From Glandiceps talaboti (lineage: Eukaryota > Hemichordata > Enteropneusta > Spengelidae), in the NCBI RefSeq assembly GCF_964340395.1, contig NC_135567.1, forward strand, positions 5,908,399 through 5,972,398: DNA of 64,000 bases. Reading direction: 5' to 3'. Position 1 is the stretch's first letter. The number at the start of each line of letters is the position of its first letter. This document shows positions 1 to 10,774 of this stretch, in pieces. Made by a program: the position numbers and the translations under genes. The notes under the pieces are model-generated. The model had not been told where the DNA came from. It did not search any database and worked only from the letters and a program-made list of their open reading frames with translations.

Positions 1-2356
1 ACAGTTGAAAGACACTGAACAACCAATCAGTACACAGTTGATAGATACCTAACTACCAATCAGTACACAGGTGAAAGACACTGAACAACCAATCAGTACA
101 CAGTTGATAGACACCTAACTACCAATCAGTACACAGTTGATAGACACCTAACTACCAATCAGTACACAGTTGAAAGACACTGAACTACCAATCAGTACAC
201 AGTTGATAGACACTGAACAACCAATCAGTACACAGTTGAAAGACACTGAACTACCAATCAGTACACAGTTGAAAGACACTGAACAACCAATCAGTACACA
301 GTTGAAAGACACCTAACTACCAATCAGTACACAGTTGATAGACACCGAACTACCAATCAGTACACAGTTGATAGACACTGAACAACCAATCAGTACACAG
401 TTGAAAGACACTGAACACCCAATCAGTACACAGTTGATAGACACCTAACTACCAATCAGTACACAGTTGATAGACACTGAACAACCAATCAGTACACAGT
501 TGAAAGACACTGAACTACCAATCAGTACACAGTTGATAGACACTGAACAACCAATCAGTACACAGTTGATAGACACCTAACTACCAATCAGTACACAGTT
601 GAAAGACACTGAACTACCAATCAGTACACAGTTGTCGATAGATACCTAACTACCAATCAGTACACAGTTGAAAGACACTGAACAACCAATCAGTACACAG
701 TTGATAGACACTGAACAACCAATCAGTACACAGTTGATAGACACCGAACTACCAATCAGTACAAAGTTGATAGACACTGAACAACCAATCAGTACACAGT
801 TGATAGACACCTAACTACCAATCAGTACACAGTTGATAGACACTGAACAACCAATCAGTACACAGTTGATATACACCGAACTACCAATCAGTACACAGTT
901 GATAGACACTGAACAACCAATCAGTACACAGTTGATAGACACCTAACTACCAATCAGTTCACAGTTGATAGACACCTAACTACCAATCAGTACATAGTTG
1001 ATAGACACTGAAAGACCAATCAGTACACAGTTGATAGACACTGAACAACCAATCAGTACACAGTTGATAGACACTGAACAACCGATCAGTACACAGTTGA
1101 TAGACACCTAACTACCAATCAGTACACAGTTGATAGACACTGAACAACCAATCAGTACACAGTTGATAGACACCTAACTACCAATCAGTACACAGTTGAA
1201 AGACACTGAACAACCAATCAGTACACAGTTGATAGATACCTAACTACCAATCAGTACACAGTTGAAAGACACTGAACAACCAATCAGTACACAGTTGATA
1301 GACACTGAACAACCAATCAGTACACAGTTGATAGATACCTAACTACCAATCAGTACACAGTTGAAAGACACTGAACTACCAATCAGTACACAGTTGATAG
1401 ACACTGAACAACCAATCAGTACACAGTTGATAGACACTGAACAACCAATCAGTACACAGTTGAAAGACACTGAACTACCAATCAGTACACAGTTGAAAGA
1501 CACTGAACTACCAATCAGTACACAGTTGATAGACACCGAACAACCAATCAGTACACAGTTGATAGATACCTAACTACCAATCAGTACACAGTTGATAGAC
1601 ACTGAACAACCAATCAGTACACAGTTGATAGACACTGAACAACCAATCAGTACACAGTTGAAAGACACTGAACTACCAATCAGTACACAGTTGATAGACA
1701 CCGAACAACCAATCAGTACACAGTTGATAGATACCTAACTACCAATCAGTACACAGTTGATAGACACTGAGCAACCAATCAGTACACAGTTGTCGATAGA
1801 TACCTAACTACCAATCAGTACACAGTTGAAAGACACTGAACAACCAATCAGTACACAGTTGAAAGACACTGAACAACCAATCAGTACACAGTTGAAAGAC
1901 ACTGAACAACCAATCAGTACACAGTTGATAGACACCTAACTACCAATCAGTACACAGTTGAAAGACACTGAACAACCAATCAGTACACAGTTGATAGATA
2001 CCTAACTACCAATCAGTACACAGTTGAAAGACACTGAACAACCAATCAGTACACAGTTGAAAGACACTGAACAACCAATCAGTACACAGTTGAAAGACAC
2101 TGAACAACCAATCAGTACACAGTTGAAAGACACTGAACTACCAATCAGTACACAGTTGATAGACACTGAACAACCAATCAGTACACAGTTGAAAGACACT
2201 GAACTACCAATCAGTACACAGTTGATAGACACTGAACAACCAATCAGTACACAGTTGATAGACACTGAACAACCAATCAGTACACAGTTGATAGACACCT
2301 AACTACCAATCAGTACACAGTTGATAGACACTAAACTACCGATCAGTACATAGTTC
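1..2356. repeat. 33-bp tandem satellite, about 71 copies, cut by the window edge
   Basis: The unit begins ACAGTTGATAGACACTGAAC and ends CCAATCAGTAC. Copies differ at a few fixed positions: GAAAG or GATAG, and CACTGAACAACC, CACTGAACTACC, CACCGAACTACC or CACCTAACTACC. The last variant brings TAA into the forward frame and so limits the forward open frames. Two copies carry a 3-bp TCG insertion at about 635 and 1793, exactly 1158 bp apart (35 units plus 3), which points to block duplication inside the array. The last units near 2320-2356 are more diverged, as expected at an array edge. Confidence 0.97.
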
Positions 2357-2366
2357 AAAGACAGAG

Positions 2367-3032
2367 ATGTACAAAGTGATGAGTGTGTTAACATACTATG
2401 AGACTAATACATTTGAAACCTTTCCTGCCCTGCAAAGTCTCACACCAGTAATTCACTCACCTATGGATGTTGATGACTCAATATTGAAAAAGCCTAAGCC
2501 ATCAAGTGATGTGTATGCTGTTGAGACTTACTTGGAATCTGATTCATCAGAAGTATTTGATATCCTGCCAATGCACACTAGAATATTCATGATGAAAAAT
2601 AAGAAACAACAATTAGAGTCAACAGTGTTTCCTAAATCTGTAGGTGTACCAAAGGCCAAAGTAACTAGGGAAATTGATAACATTCAGACTGAAAACTCAA
2701 CATCAAATAGAATCATAGACACATGTATCCCTTTGGTAACATCAGATAAGGCTAATTGTTGCAATAATATTGTTGATTATACAGACTCTGAAGTTGACAT
2801 TATTGATGATGCTGATCCAGACTACATGCCTTCCCCAGACAGAGTTGACTTAACTGATTGTAGTGATTCAGATCAATAAACTGATCCAAGTTCAGAATGT
2901 ACACCAATACCAGATAACATTATAGTGCCTGATAGTTCAGAGATAGGCAATGATATACAATTGACAACATCAACCAAGAGGGCTGCCATGAAGAAAAATA
3001 TTGGCCAAAATGCATGTAACAGTTGCCAGTAA
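2367..3032 (+). pseudogene. acidic Ser/Asp-rich exon with one in-frame TAA; product not recognised
   Basis: An open frame of 170 codons runs from an ATG at 2367 to a TAA at 2877-2879. The same frame then stays open for another 50 codons to 3032. The composition is Asp/Ser/Glu-rich (for example DPDYMPSPD near residue 151), with a basic Lys/Arg patch and two cysteines just before the end (KRAAMKKN and CNSCQ). The continued frame runs into a good splice donor, GTAAGA at 3029. The single TAA therefore looks like a nonsense lesion, or a polymorphism, in one long exon. I do not recognise the family. It may be an upstream exon of the decayed gene at 6403-6635, but the two exons do not join in phase, so any link would need a missing exon between them. 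Confidence 0.4.
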
Positions 3033-3299
3033 GAGACATGTTGATAGGGCAGCAACCAAGTCCTCACATTGTGCAAAAACAATTCAGAGTTCCAATATAT
3101 CATCATCATCCAGCCTATCATTGGCATTATAAGAAAAAGAAAGACTGAAGACTTGTTACAGTTTACTGTGAATATATTGTGGTTATCTGATTGCAAAATG
3201 ATAATCCAGTTACAACTAGTAGAATGCACATGATGACAGATAAAACCCAGTTTTCGCTCAAGATTTAAACTGAACACTACACTACCTACAGATAATATT

Positions 3300-4088
3300 G
3301 ACTACTAATTAACACAGGGGGGGACGATGCCAGTCACGTGACACGCTATCGCGTCAGCGCAATGAAGCTCATTCAGTATTGATACACTGTCGAGTGCACT
3401 TCCTGCCTACCCCAAGCACTGTGTACTACCGGATACAAATTCGCTGTTGACAACAGATTGACAAGGTACGTACATTTTCACGTTTCATACGTTTTAAATT
3501 CGTCTTTCCTTTATTTTTGCCATCGTAATTTATTATGTGTACTGGTACCAAATCAGATCGAAAAGTATTCAGCGACGTGACCGTGTATACCGTACCGTAC
3601 GTGTACATGCCGGCCTGCAGTTCATTGTATTTGTAGTTCGGTAGGTCGCGGTCGCGTTTTTACCAAAATGAAAAAAGCACATGGATATTCCATTTTCTAG
3701 AATCAACTTCAAGGCAGCATTTGTTGGATACCTACATGTCCATTGATAATTAATGACTGTGATAGTTGTGACATTCAACGTCCAGCAAGCGACGTCTACG
3801 TCTAGTACGCTAGTGTGCAAGCTCGAGGTCAGGTCTAGGTGATCAGTGCACTACGCCTGGCATAACGTACCGCACCCGCGGTCTAACACCCATAAGTTTA
3901 CGTTCTTTCTGCGTTCTCTGTCTTGCCGTACTTACTGAAAAATGAAGTTTCACTCGTGTCGACAAGTAAACTATGTAGTTGTTTAACATTTTTACATGTG
4001 TATTGTTTCAGATACGTGCTGTTCCCAGTGAAATGAAACTGGTTGTGCCTTCGACGCATTTCTTGCAGAGAGTGTGAGGAGTACTCCC
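3300..4088 (+). other. CpG-containing promoter-like segment with two candidate noncoding exons
   Basis: Around 3310-3420 the sequence is richer in CpG than its surroundings and includes a CACGTG E-box (in CAGTCACGTGACACG). It leads to a donor-like AAG|GTACGT at 3465. Downstream, TGTATTGTTTCAG ends at 4011 as a strong acceptor, and a further donor-like C|GTAAGA follows 4088. The implied exon 2 (4012-4088) has only a very short open frame. A two-exon noncoding transcript or a 5' UTR would fit. This is inferred from splice-like signals only. Confidence 0.2.
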
Positions 4089-4285
4089 GTAAGAAACTTT
4101 ATATGTGATTGCTGCATAATGTATCCAGGGTGGCCCTAGTTATACGACAATGACACGAAAAATGTATTATATAAAATAAAATAAAAATGTGAGATTTACG
4201 GTGTTTTGTGTATTTATAACAGCATTTCTGGCAAAGTGGTTTGTTCGAAAGTGTATGGTACTATTACTAGTACAACGTTACATTA

Positions 4286-5483
4286 GGGGTAGACCATTCG
4301 ATATCCTGGGGGGTGCTTGGAAGATTGGTGGAGTCATTATTTTTTTTCCCACCTGCTTGCCTGAGAATTATTTTTTTTCTCCTTCGCCTATGCTGGCAAC
4401 TTTTTTTTTCTTTGCTTCTTTGAGATATCCGGATTTTTTTTTACGTCAACGTTGAACGCCTACATTCGTTGCCACAATTTTCTGTTTGGTTTTCACACAG
4501 GGTAATACAGAGAGTAAAAAGATGCTGTTCTATCACACACAGATTTTATTTAGAAAACTACATATTTCATACATATTTGATTTTCAATTAAATAAACATC
4601 ATTGACAGTTTTTATGCCATGGTATGATGACACACTGTAAATACAAATCGGAAACTTGATTGGTGAGCTCAGACATTTAGATAGACCGGTCAGTTTCTCC
4701 AGCTTGGGGGATGGGGGTGTCAGTGTTATTTTCCATTGGGCCAACAAAAAGTCACTGACCCCATGAATAAAGTTTCATAGCATCTGACAGTAAGCTGTAG
4801 AGGAAGAGCTTTGAGACTGGAATATGTGTACCTCTTGTGTGAGTGTGTGTGAATGGGGGGGGGGGGGTTCTAGGGCCCTGGAGGATTTTTACTTCTAAAG
4901 GCAATGTTTAGGCCATTCACAGACACTTTCAGACAATAATTAAGTTCTTTTATAAACTATCCAATAGTGATAGTAATAGTATGAAGATTACTGCTACAAA
5001 ACAGTCAAGTTCACTTTTGCCCCAAAGTGCAAGATAAGTGAAGCACTGATTGTGAAACAGCCAAAAAATTACATATAACTAGTGTGGTAGCTAGGTAATA
5101 CATGTATTATATGTATAATTGTATGTATAGTTATGTTTGAACCCTTACATGAAGTAATATTTAAACCATTCATGAAAGAAACAGAGACAAGAACAAATAT
5201 ATATATGTACCACAGGCTAACGAAACTGACTGGTCCCTGACGTGTTTGAAACTGTTTGTCATGATTTGACAAGTGTCCTGGTTGGAGAGGTACGAGCAGG
5301 TTGAACAGTATACTCGATCCTGTGCATCATTTCCCTATCAAGATATTTTTTTTCCTAGAAGCAGTGGTCCATCTTTTTTTTTCCATCACCCACTCATATC
5401 CGGATTTTTTTTCCACTTGGCATCTGTTTTCCCCCCGAAATCTTCCAAGCCCCCCCCCCCCAGGATATCAAATGGTCTACCCC
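4286..5483. mobile_element. 1.2-kb nonautonomous DNA transposon with inverted ends and TTA target duplication
   Basis: The left end reads GGGGTAGACCATTCGATATC and the right end is its near-perfect inverse (GATATCAAATGGTCTACCCC). Similarity continues inward through poly-G/poly-C and T-rich stretches, including a shared ATATCCGGATTTTTTTT motif. TTA lies directly outside both ends (4283-4285 and 5484-5486). A 3-bp TWA duplication is typical of PIF/Harbinger elements, so that superfamily is the best guess. There is no transposase frame inside. Its interior at 4900-5260 has a second diverged copy at 18.8-19.4 kb. Confidence 0.75.
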
Positions 5484-6402
5484 TTATAGGAATATGACGA
5501 GGCGTGCGTCGCCATCTTGAAATTAAGACAGTTTCGACTAGTCTTTGACGCTGCCGTACAGTCATTATTCGTGGAGCATTTAGTGGTGGCAAGATATATC
5601 GTAAATATCATGAATCAAAATGTATAAATGTTGATTTTTTTTCATTGAATACATGGTGTTCTTCTGTGAAAAAACCATCGGAAAATAGCGTTCGTCGAAA
5701 GCTCTGACTAAGTAGTTTGACCTGTCTCCTGCATTCGAACATAAATAATTTCACAACTGGACGTTTTTGATATTATTTAAGCAGTTTGGGATGATGCTTT
5801 ATAGCTTTACAACAAATGTGGAATTTATCTTGAGAAATTATTTACATATACACTCAAAATTCATTGAAAAACGGGAAATACTCGCTTGTACTAAGTTGTA
5901 GTGCAGCGGGGTCACGCTCTATTGTTCTAGGGGTCAAACCATATCACGTGGTAGGTATCGTGCCCCCCCCCCCCCTGAATTAACACATACAATATCTTTT
6001 TCATAATATAATTAACTGACAAATTTTTAGTGAATATATCTCTGGTTATTTGAAGAAATAAGAAAATCCTAGATGTAGCTGGTACAGGCTTAATTATGCT
6101 TTTTATATCAAATTGACTGCCTCAAATTATATACAATAGGTTATTTTTTTACCACGCCCTTAGCTTCCAATATAGAAAAAGTATCATTGGTATGGGGTTT
6201 TCCACTTCTCTGATCAGCAGATGGGTTGCCCCTTCTCAGTTTGCAAGTCATGTGAGTAACAACGGACTCTTAACAATGCTATTAATTTAGGAGAGACACT
6301 TCATGAAAAGTTTCTGGAACCTAAATTATATGTTCAACACATATTTAGAAAGATTTGGCTGTAAAACATCAACAAGAACTTTTTATTGTAATTTAATTTC
6401 AG
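5484..6402. other. AT-rich intergenic or intronic sequence, no gene seen
   Basis: I see no convincing exon here. There is a poly-C tract near 5965 and otherwise unstructured AT-rich sequence. Confidence 0.5.
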
Positions 6403-6635
6403 GCACATACAAAAGAAAGAAGTGGCCAGATAATGAGAAGGCTGCTGCTTTACAACATTTCGCAGTAGATATCAGTCTCCAGAATGTTCCAGGAAAATGA
6501 GAATGTCAAGAATGTAAACAAAAGTAACCTGTTCTCAGTCATAGGAAATGGACAGATATCAAGTTTGTTTTGTTTATAACAAAATACAGAAGCAGAAAAA
6601 TGATGATAGGAAGATTTGAAAAACTCATGGTGTAG
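6403..6635 (+). pseudogene. decayed C-terminal exon of a multi-domain invertebrate/fish family (PGK-EC-C...W.DIK motif)
   Basis: The acceptor TTTAATTTCAG ends at 6402 and the frame then reads KRKKWPDNEKAAALQHF and NVPGK. A TGA (6498-6500) follows, then ECQECKQK, a TAA (6525-6527), then PVLSHRKWTDIKFVLF and a basic tail to a TAG at 6633. From general knowledge, a family of uncharacterised metazoan proteins ends with a similar pattern: a W..EEK..V..HF helix, PGK.EC..C, then EP.L..R.W.DIK..V. The second stop falls where that pattern has Glu (GAA to TAA). Two stops in an otherwise matching frame indicate a pseudogene. The recognition rests on pattern memory, not alignment. Confidence 0.55.
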
Positions 6636-6753
6636 TGTTAAGTTAGAGATCATTGTGACAGGTTCATAGTATTTGTTCTCGTTCTACAAGATTGCTTGTG
6701 TTTTAGTCACTGTAGTGTCACTAAAATTTTAAAAAATACCGCCAATGGCATTG

Positions 6754-7669
6754 TAGCACAACTGCAGTTTTCCAAAAATGTTTATCCATATGTTTGTCCT
6801 TGCTAACAATAGGTGTTCATTTGCTGAATGACTATCCAGTTGCCTATTCAACCATGTTGCTATCTTTGCAATATACGTGATCATTTGGCTGTTGCTATGG
6901 GCGTGGTCATGTTGCTAGGCAAATTTGGATACATTTTTTGAATGATTACTCACTTTCCTACCAGATGATATTGTTTGACCAAAATATACTGCCATTTGGT
7001 TGTTGTTAAGGGATTGGTCATGATTGCTAAGGCCAATTGTGTCAAAATATTTTGAAGAAAATCTGTGGAATAACACTTCTAGAAACATTTCACCAAGTTT
7101 CAGTCTCATTGACCAAGTACTTTTTGAGATATACATATTTGACCAAAATTCACATGTTTACACTTAATTTGCATATTACTGATGAGATCATTATATGCTT
7201 AATATTTCTTCATCTATACACCAACAGATGCATCCTTGTTAAATTTCAGCCCAATCCCCTCAATAGTTTTGGAATGATAGGTTTTTGACCAAAAAGACAC
7301 ATTTTTAGCCCTAATTTGTATATTACTAAGGGAATCATCATGTCATGAACAAACCTTAATTTACTCACCCCTAAGAATGTTTCCAAAAACTTTCAGGCCA
7401 ATCTCCACGGTAGTTTTGAAGTTTAAGTTTTTTGACCAAAAACAATTTTTTTTTTACCTAAAACACACATCTCTGATGCTATCAATTTTCAAAATTCCCA
7501 ACTAGACACCCAAAGTAACATGACCACCAAATATTAATTTAAAGCAATCGGTCCAGCAGTTTTTTACTTTAAGTTATTTACACACACACACATCCCCCCC
7601 CACACACACACACACACAGACAGACAGACATGCCTAAAGCACTACTGAACCTTCAGCCCAGTTGTGCTA
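6754..7669 (+). mobile_element. interspersed element with TAGCACAACTG/CAGTTGTGCTA ends and internal (CA)n
   Basis: The left part begins TAGCACAACTG, preceded by CCAATGGCATTG as in other copies. It then has the family hallmark GGCTGTTGCTATGGGCGTGG and several repeats of a module containing TTTGACCAAAA and a TTTGCATAT-like motif (here AATTTGCATATTACTGATG). The tail has CACCAAATATTAA, CAATCGGTCCAGCAG, a CA microsatellite, CAGACAGACAGA, and ends at CAGTTGTGCTA. No transposase frame is present. Further copies occur at 7.7, 11.5, 12.9, 16.4, 18.3, 22.2, 24.3 and 42.6 kb. Confidence 0.6.
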
Positions 7670-7978
7670 AACAGGTTTCCAAGCAACGTCAAACTGAGGT
7701 TAATCTTGATGCCTTTGACATTGAGATGTGAAGTAGTCCATAAAAGATTTAATGGTTTCATTTCATCAATAAAACAAGAATCTTTCATTTCTAGGCCGAG
7801 TCAAAGCATCTTTTAACACAATAAATCATGTTTTAAAAAAAAAAAAAAAAAACATCTCTGATGCGATCGCTTTCATTTGAGGAATTTTTCATCTAGACAC
7901 CCTAAGTAGTGTCCCCACCAAATATCAAGCCGATCGGTTTGACGGTTTTTGACTTTGTCATTTACACACACACACACA

Positions 7979-8010
<32 letters not shown>

Positions 8011-8064
8011 CACACACATTTCTCCATGGCGCTAGCACTACTGAACCTCAGTCAGTTGTGCTAA
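7670..8064 (+). mobile_element. second, 5'-truncated module of the (CA)n interspersed family
   Basis: It starts at GTTTCCAAGCAACGTC, carries TGAAGTAGTCCATAAAAGAT and AATAAAACAAGAATCTT (also found at 11.5 and 12.9 kb), an A-run near 7835 and a CA/CG-CA microsatellite. It ends CAGTTGTGCTAAAA. It abuts the previous copy head to tail. Confidence 0.5.
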
Positions 8065-8914
8065 AAACAAAGACACAGCATCTCTGTCCTTTGGGATACT
8101 GATCATGTGTATTATAGTGATCTCATGACCAGAATTTTCACCATAATTTGAATGTCAGCCAAGATTACGTATAAGAGAACCGATCGTACATTTAAAATGT
8201 TGACATTCAATATGCACTATAATGTATGACAATTTGATTTGTTTGTTGTAGATTGTCACACAATTGCTAATGCACATGGCTCAGTCAATGACATCTGTCA
8301 ATTAATAACGGTGATTTGTCAATAGCACATCTATGACAAATTCCAAGTTACATATTCCGCCAACAAAATATCTCACATTATAGAATACTTGTTACTGTAC
8401 TTCTGTTTCACTTTTGTTCTTTATTGTTTAAAGTAGGCAATATCTTTTGGACAAAAACATTATTTTTAACTGGATCATAAGTGTGTTTTGTTTTCATTTC
8501 AATGTCTTAAAAATTACCATGACACGTTTTATTTTGTTACATTTTTAGCTTACTGTAGTTTAAAGTCTTTCCTTAGATGTGGTATCACCTAATGCATAGA
8601 TTAAATTTGCAACGACTTGTCAGATATAACTATATATATAAATAATTTCATGGACTTGGGCAACACGTTTCACACAAAAAGTTGCAGTTTTCTATCAAAT
8701 CTGATAATTGCAAACATTTTTAACATTAATGCCTGTTTAGCTATTGTTGTCAATATTCCATTGTAATCATCTTATCTTTATGTCAACCACTCTGCAATCA
8801 ATGTTGTTTTGTAACTAAAATATTGTTTTATTATTAGCAATGAGCTACTTATTTATACACTTACCCATGATTCATTTATAGGCAATGATCTGATTTATGT
8901 ACTGATACACTTAC
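8065..8914. other. no gene seen; probable intron sequence of the minus-strand ankyrin gene
   Basis: AT-rich sequence without coding-like frames or recognisable repeats. It lies immediately downstream of the ankyrin exon on the minus strand. Confidence 0.4.
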
Positions 8915-9001
8915 CCAATCTGCATAATTCACATCATAACCATTCTTCAAGTAGAATTTAACCTTCTCTATATCTCCACTTTTAACAGCATCAATGAGAT
9001 C
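8915..9001 (-). CDS. ankyrin-repeat exon of a minus-strand gene
   Basis: On the minus strand an acceptor (TTATATTAG) opens an 87-nt exon of exactly 29 codons, closed by a consensus donor, GG|GTAAGTG. The peptide starts DLIDAVKSGDIEKVK and ends NGYDVNYADW. This is the start of an ankyrin repeat: the helix-1 A..SGD...V pattern followed by the G.DVN.AD turn. The next exon should supply TPLH-type sequence, but I could not find one between 2.4 and 8.9 kb, so the rest of the gene probably lies off the left edge. Both ends are phase 0. Compatible upstream exons lie at 20205-20255, 33356-33449 and 36196-36296. Ankyrin repeats are protein-binding scaffolds. The N-terminal placement resembles small ankyrin proteins of the myotrophin type, but that identity is not established. 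Confidence 0.75.
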
Positions 9002-9105
9002 CTAATATAAAACAAACACATACAATGATTAGACTAATTTACACCAGTTTCACAAAATCATGTCAAAATTACATTAAAAATATACTTACTGCAAACCCAG
9101 TGTTA

Positions 9106-9431
9106 AAGTGACCAAATTAATGAGGATTAGGTATTTATTTTGAATTTTGAATTTATAAAACAACTTTACCGTATTTTCTAATTGAAAAAAAAAATAATGT
9201 GAAATAATATCTACCAATTCCTTGTTTGTAACTCTGTAAATTGAAAATCAATAAAATATGTCTAAAATGTTTGTTATTATGCATCTTTTTGTAATCAAAT
9301 GAGTTACAAACAAGGTCTTGATATTTATAATATGTTATTTTACATTATTTGTTAAATTAGGAAAACAGTAAAGTTGTATTATCAATTAAAAATCCAAAAT
9401 AAATACATAATTCTCATCCATATGGCCACTT
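9106..9431. mobile_element. 326-bp MITE with inverted repeats of about 100 bp
   Basis: The left arm (AAGTGACCAAATTAATGAGG, then AGGTATTTATTTTG and CAACTTTACCGTATTTTCTA) is matched by the inverse of 9350-9431. Nearer the centre CCTTGTTTGTAACTC pairs with GAGTTACAAACAAGG. Most of the element can fold on itself. TA flanks both ends, compatible with a Tc1/mariner-type 2-bp duplication, though the exact border is uncertain by a base. It lies in the presumed first left-hand intron of the ankyrin gene. Confidence 0.7.
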
Positions 9432-9853
9432 TATTAATATTTTAATATTTCCTTTTAGACAACATTTAAATATATATATCAAAAATATACATAAGGTAGC
9501 TGTCTATTTTATCATTCCCACAAATGATATTATGTAATATTATATGATTAATATGTCATTTATATCAATCTATTTTAATTAATATCAATCCATATAAAAC
9601 ACATTTATTTGTCACTTCAATTCAAACATATGATTATTGTAAAACACAGGTAGGGTTGATTTGAACAGTTTGATTTGAGATCATTATCATTTTGTCAAAT
9701 CACAACAACCCGGAAAGACTTTACGTAATGGTATGACAAAAATCATTAGATTAGCTTTGTAGATCAAATGATTTATAAAGGTTATAAGACACAAATAGTT
9801 CAAAGTTGTTTTAGCATTAAGTTTTCAATCTGTCAAAATCTAGTTAAAGCTGA

Positions 9854-9868
9854 CCACTAGGTGGCGGT
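9854..9868 (+). promoter_or_regulatory. CTCF-like motif CCACTAGGTGGCGGT
   Basis: The 15-mer matches the bilaterian CTCF core (CCANNAGRKGGCRS) along most of its length, and the flanking GA and TA also fit. It sits in unique sequence in the presumed intron. One motif hit in 64 kb is weak evidence of occupancy. Confidence 0.35.
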
Positions 9869-10117
9869 ATGGTCAGCAGATTGGTCAGCTGTAACAATGA
9901 AAGTCATTCTGGCAAAGGTCGTCAACAAGACAGATGAAAAGCTCAATGCTAAAAATTACTTTGAACTGATTGTGCGTTATAACATTTGTAATGTATTCAC
10001 AATGCTAAAACATGTAACATTAAAAAGCTATATTGATGATGGACAACTGATATATACTCTATGTTAATTAGAATATTAACACATGTATCTGTGTTATGGT
10101 TTCTAAGAATTACTAGA

Positions 10118-10194
10118 CTGTAAGATATGTCGTGACGTTCCGCCCTCACTGGCCTCTGATGTGTGAGGGCGCCCCATCATGGTGTACCTTACAG
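10118..10194. repeat. 77-bp imperfect palindrome (hairpin) with GC-rich stem
   Basis: CTGTAAG (10118) pairs with CTTACAG (ends 10194). Inside, a perfect 9-bp stem CGCCCTCAC/GTGAGGGCG surrounds a 13-nt loop. GC content is well above the surroundings. It could be a tiny foldback element or a structured transcript. No promoter is evident. Confidence 0.5.
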
Positions 10195-10354
10195 ACTAAA
10201 GAATTACATGATAATACATATTTACAAATTTTGAGGAAATTTAAATCTGACCATGTCATCAGATACATTTAAATATTTACAAGATATGTATTCATGTATG
10301 ACGTCACTGTATTACACCAAACCATTTCACAGCTACAGACTTTATTGTTTCAGG

Positions 10355-10765
10355 GGTGAGGGATGTAGCTGCCTGCTGGGGGTGTACCTGCCTGCTGGGG
10401 GGATGTAGCTGCCTGCTGGGGGTGTACCTGCCTGCTGGGGGGATGTAGCTGCCTGCTGGGGGTGTAGCTGCCTGCTGGGGCAGGGGGTGTAGTTGCCTGC
10501 TGGGGGTGTAGCTGCCTGCTGGGGCAGGGGGTGTAGTTGCCTGCTGGGGGTGTAGCTGCCTGCTGGGGCAGGGGGTGTAGTTGCCTGCTTGGGGTGTAGC
10601 TGCCTGCTGGGGCAGGGGGTGTAGCTGCCTGCTGGGGGGGGGAGGTTTGTAGCTGCCTGCTGGGGGGGAGGTTTGTAGCTGCCTGCTGGGGGGGTTGTAG
10701 CTGCCTGCTGGGTGGTGTTGTTGCCTGCTGGGGGGTGTAGCTGCCTGCTGGGAGGGGGGAGTAGC
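10355..10765. repeat. G-rich minisatellite, variable unit of about 18-27 bp
   Basis: The repeated core is GTAGCTGCCTGCTGGGG, separated by GGTGT, GGAGGTTT or CAGGGGGT spacers. The forward strand is dense in G-runs of 3-8, so G-quadruplexes are plausible. The Pro/Ala/Gln-rich minus-strand frames are a by-product of the repeat. Confidence 0.92.
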
Positions 10766-10774
10766 TCCCCCAAT

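Noticed and set aside
1-2356. CRISPR-like array
   Set aside because: Units are contiguous 33-bp tandem repeats with no unique spacers, in a clearly animal context with no cas genes.
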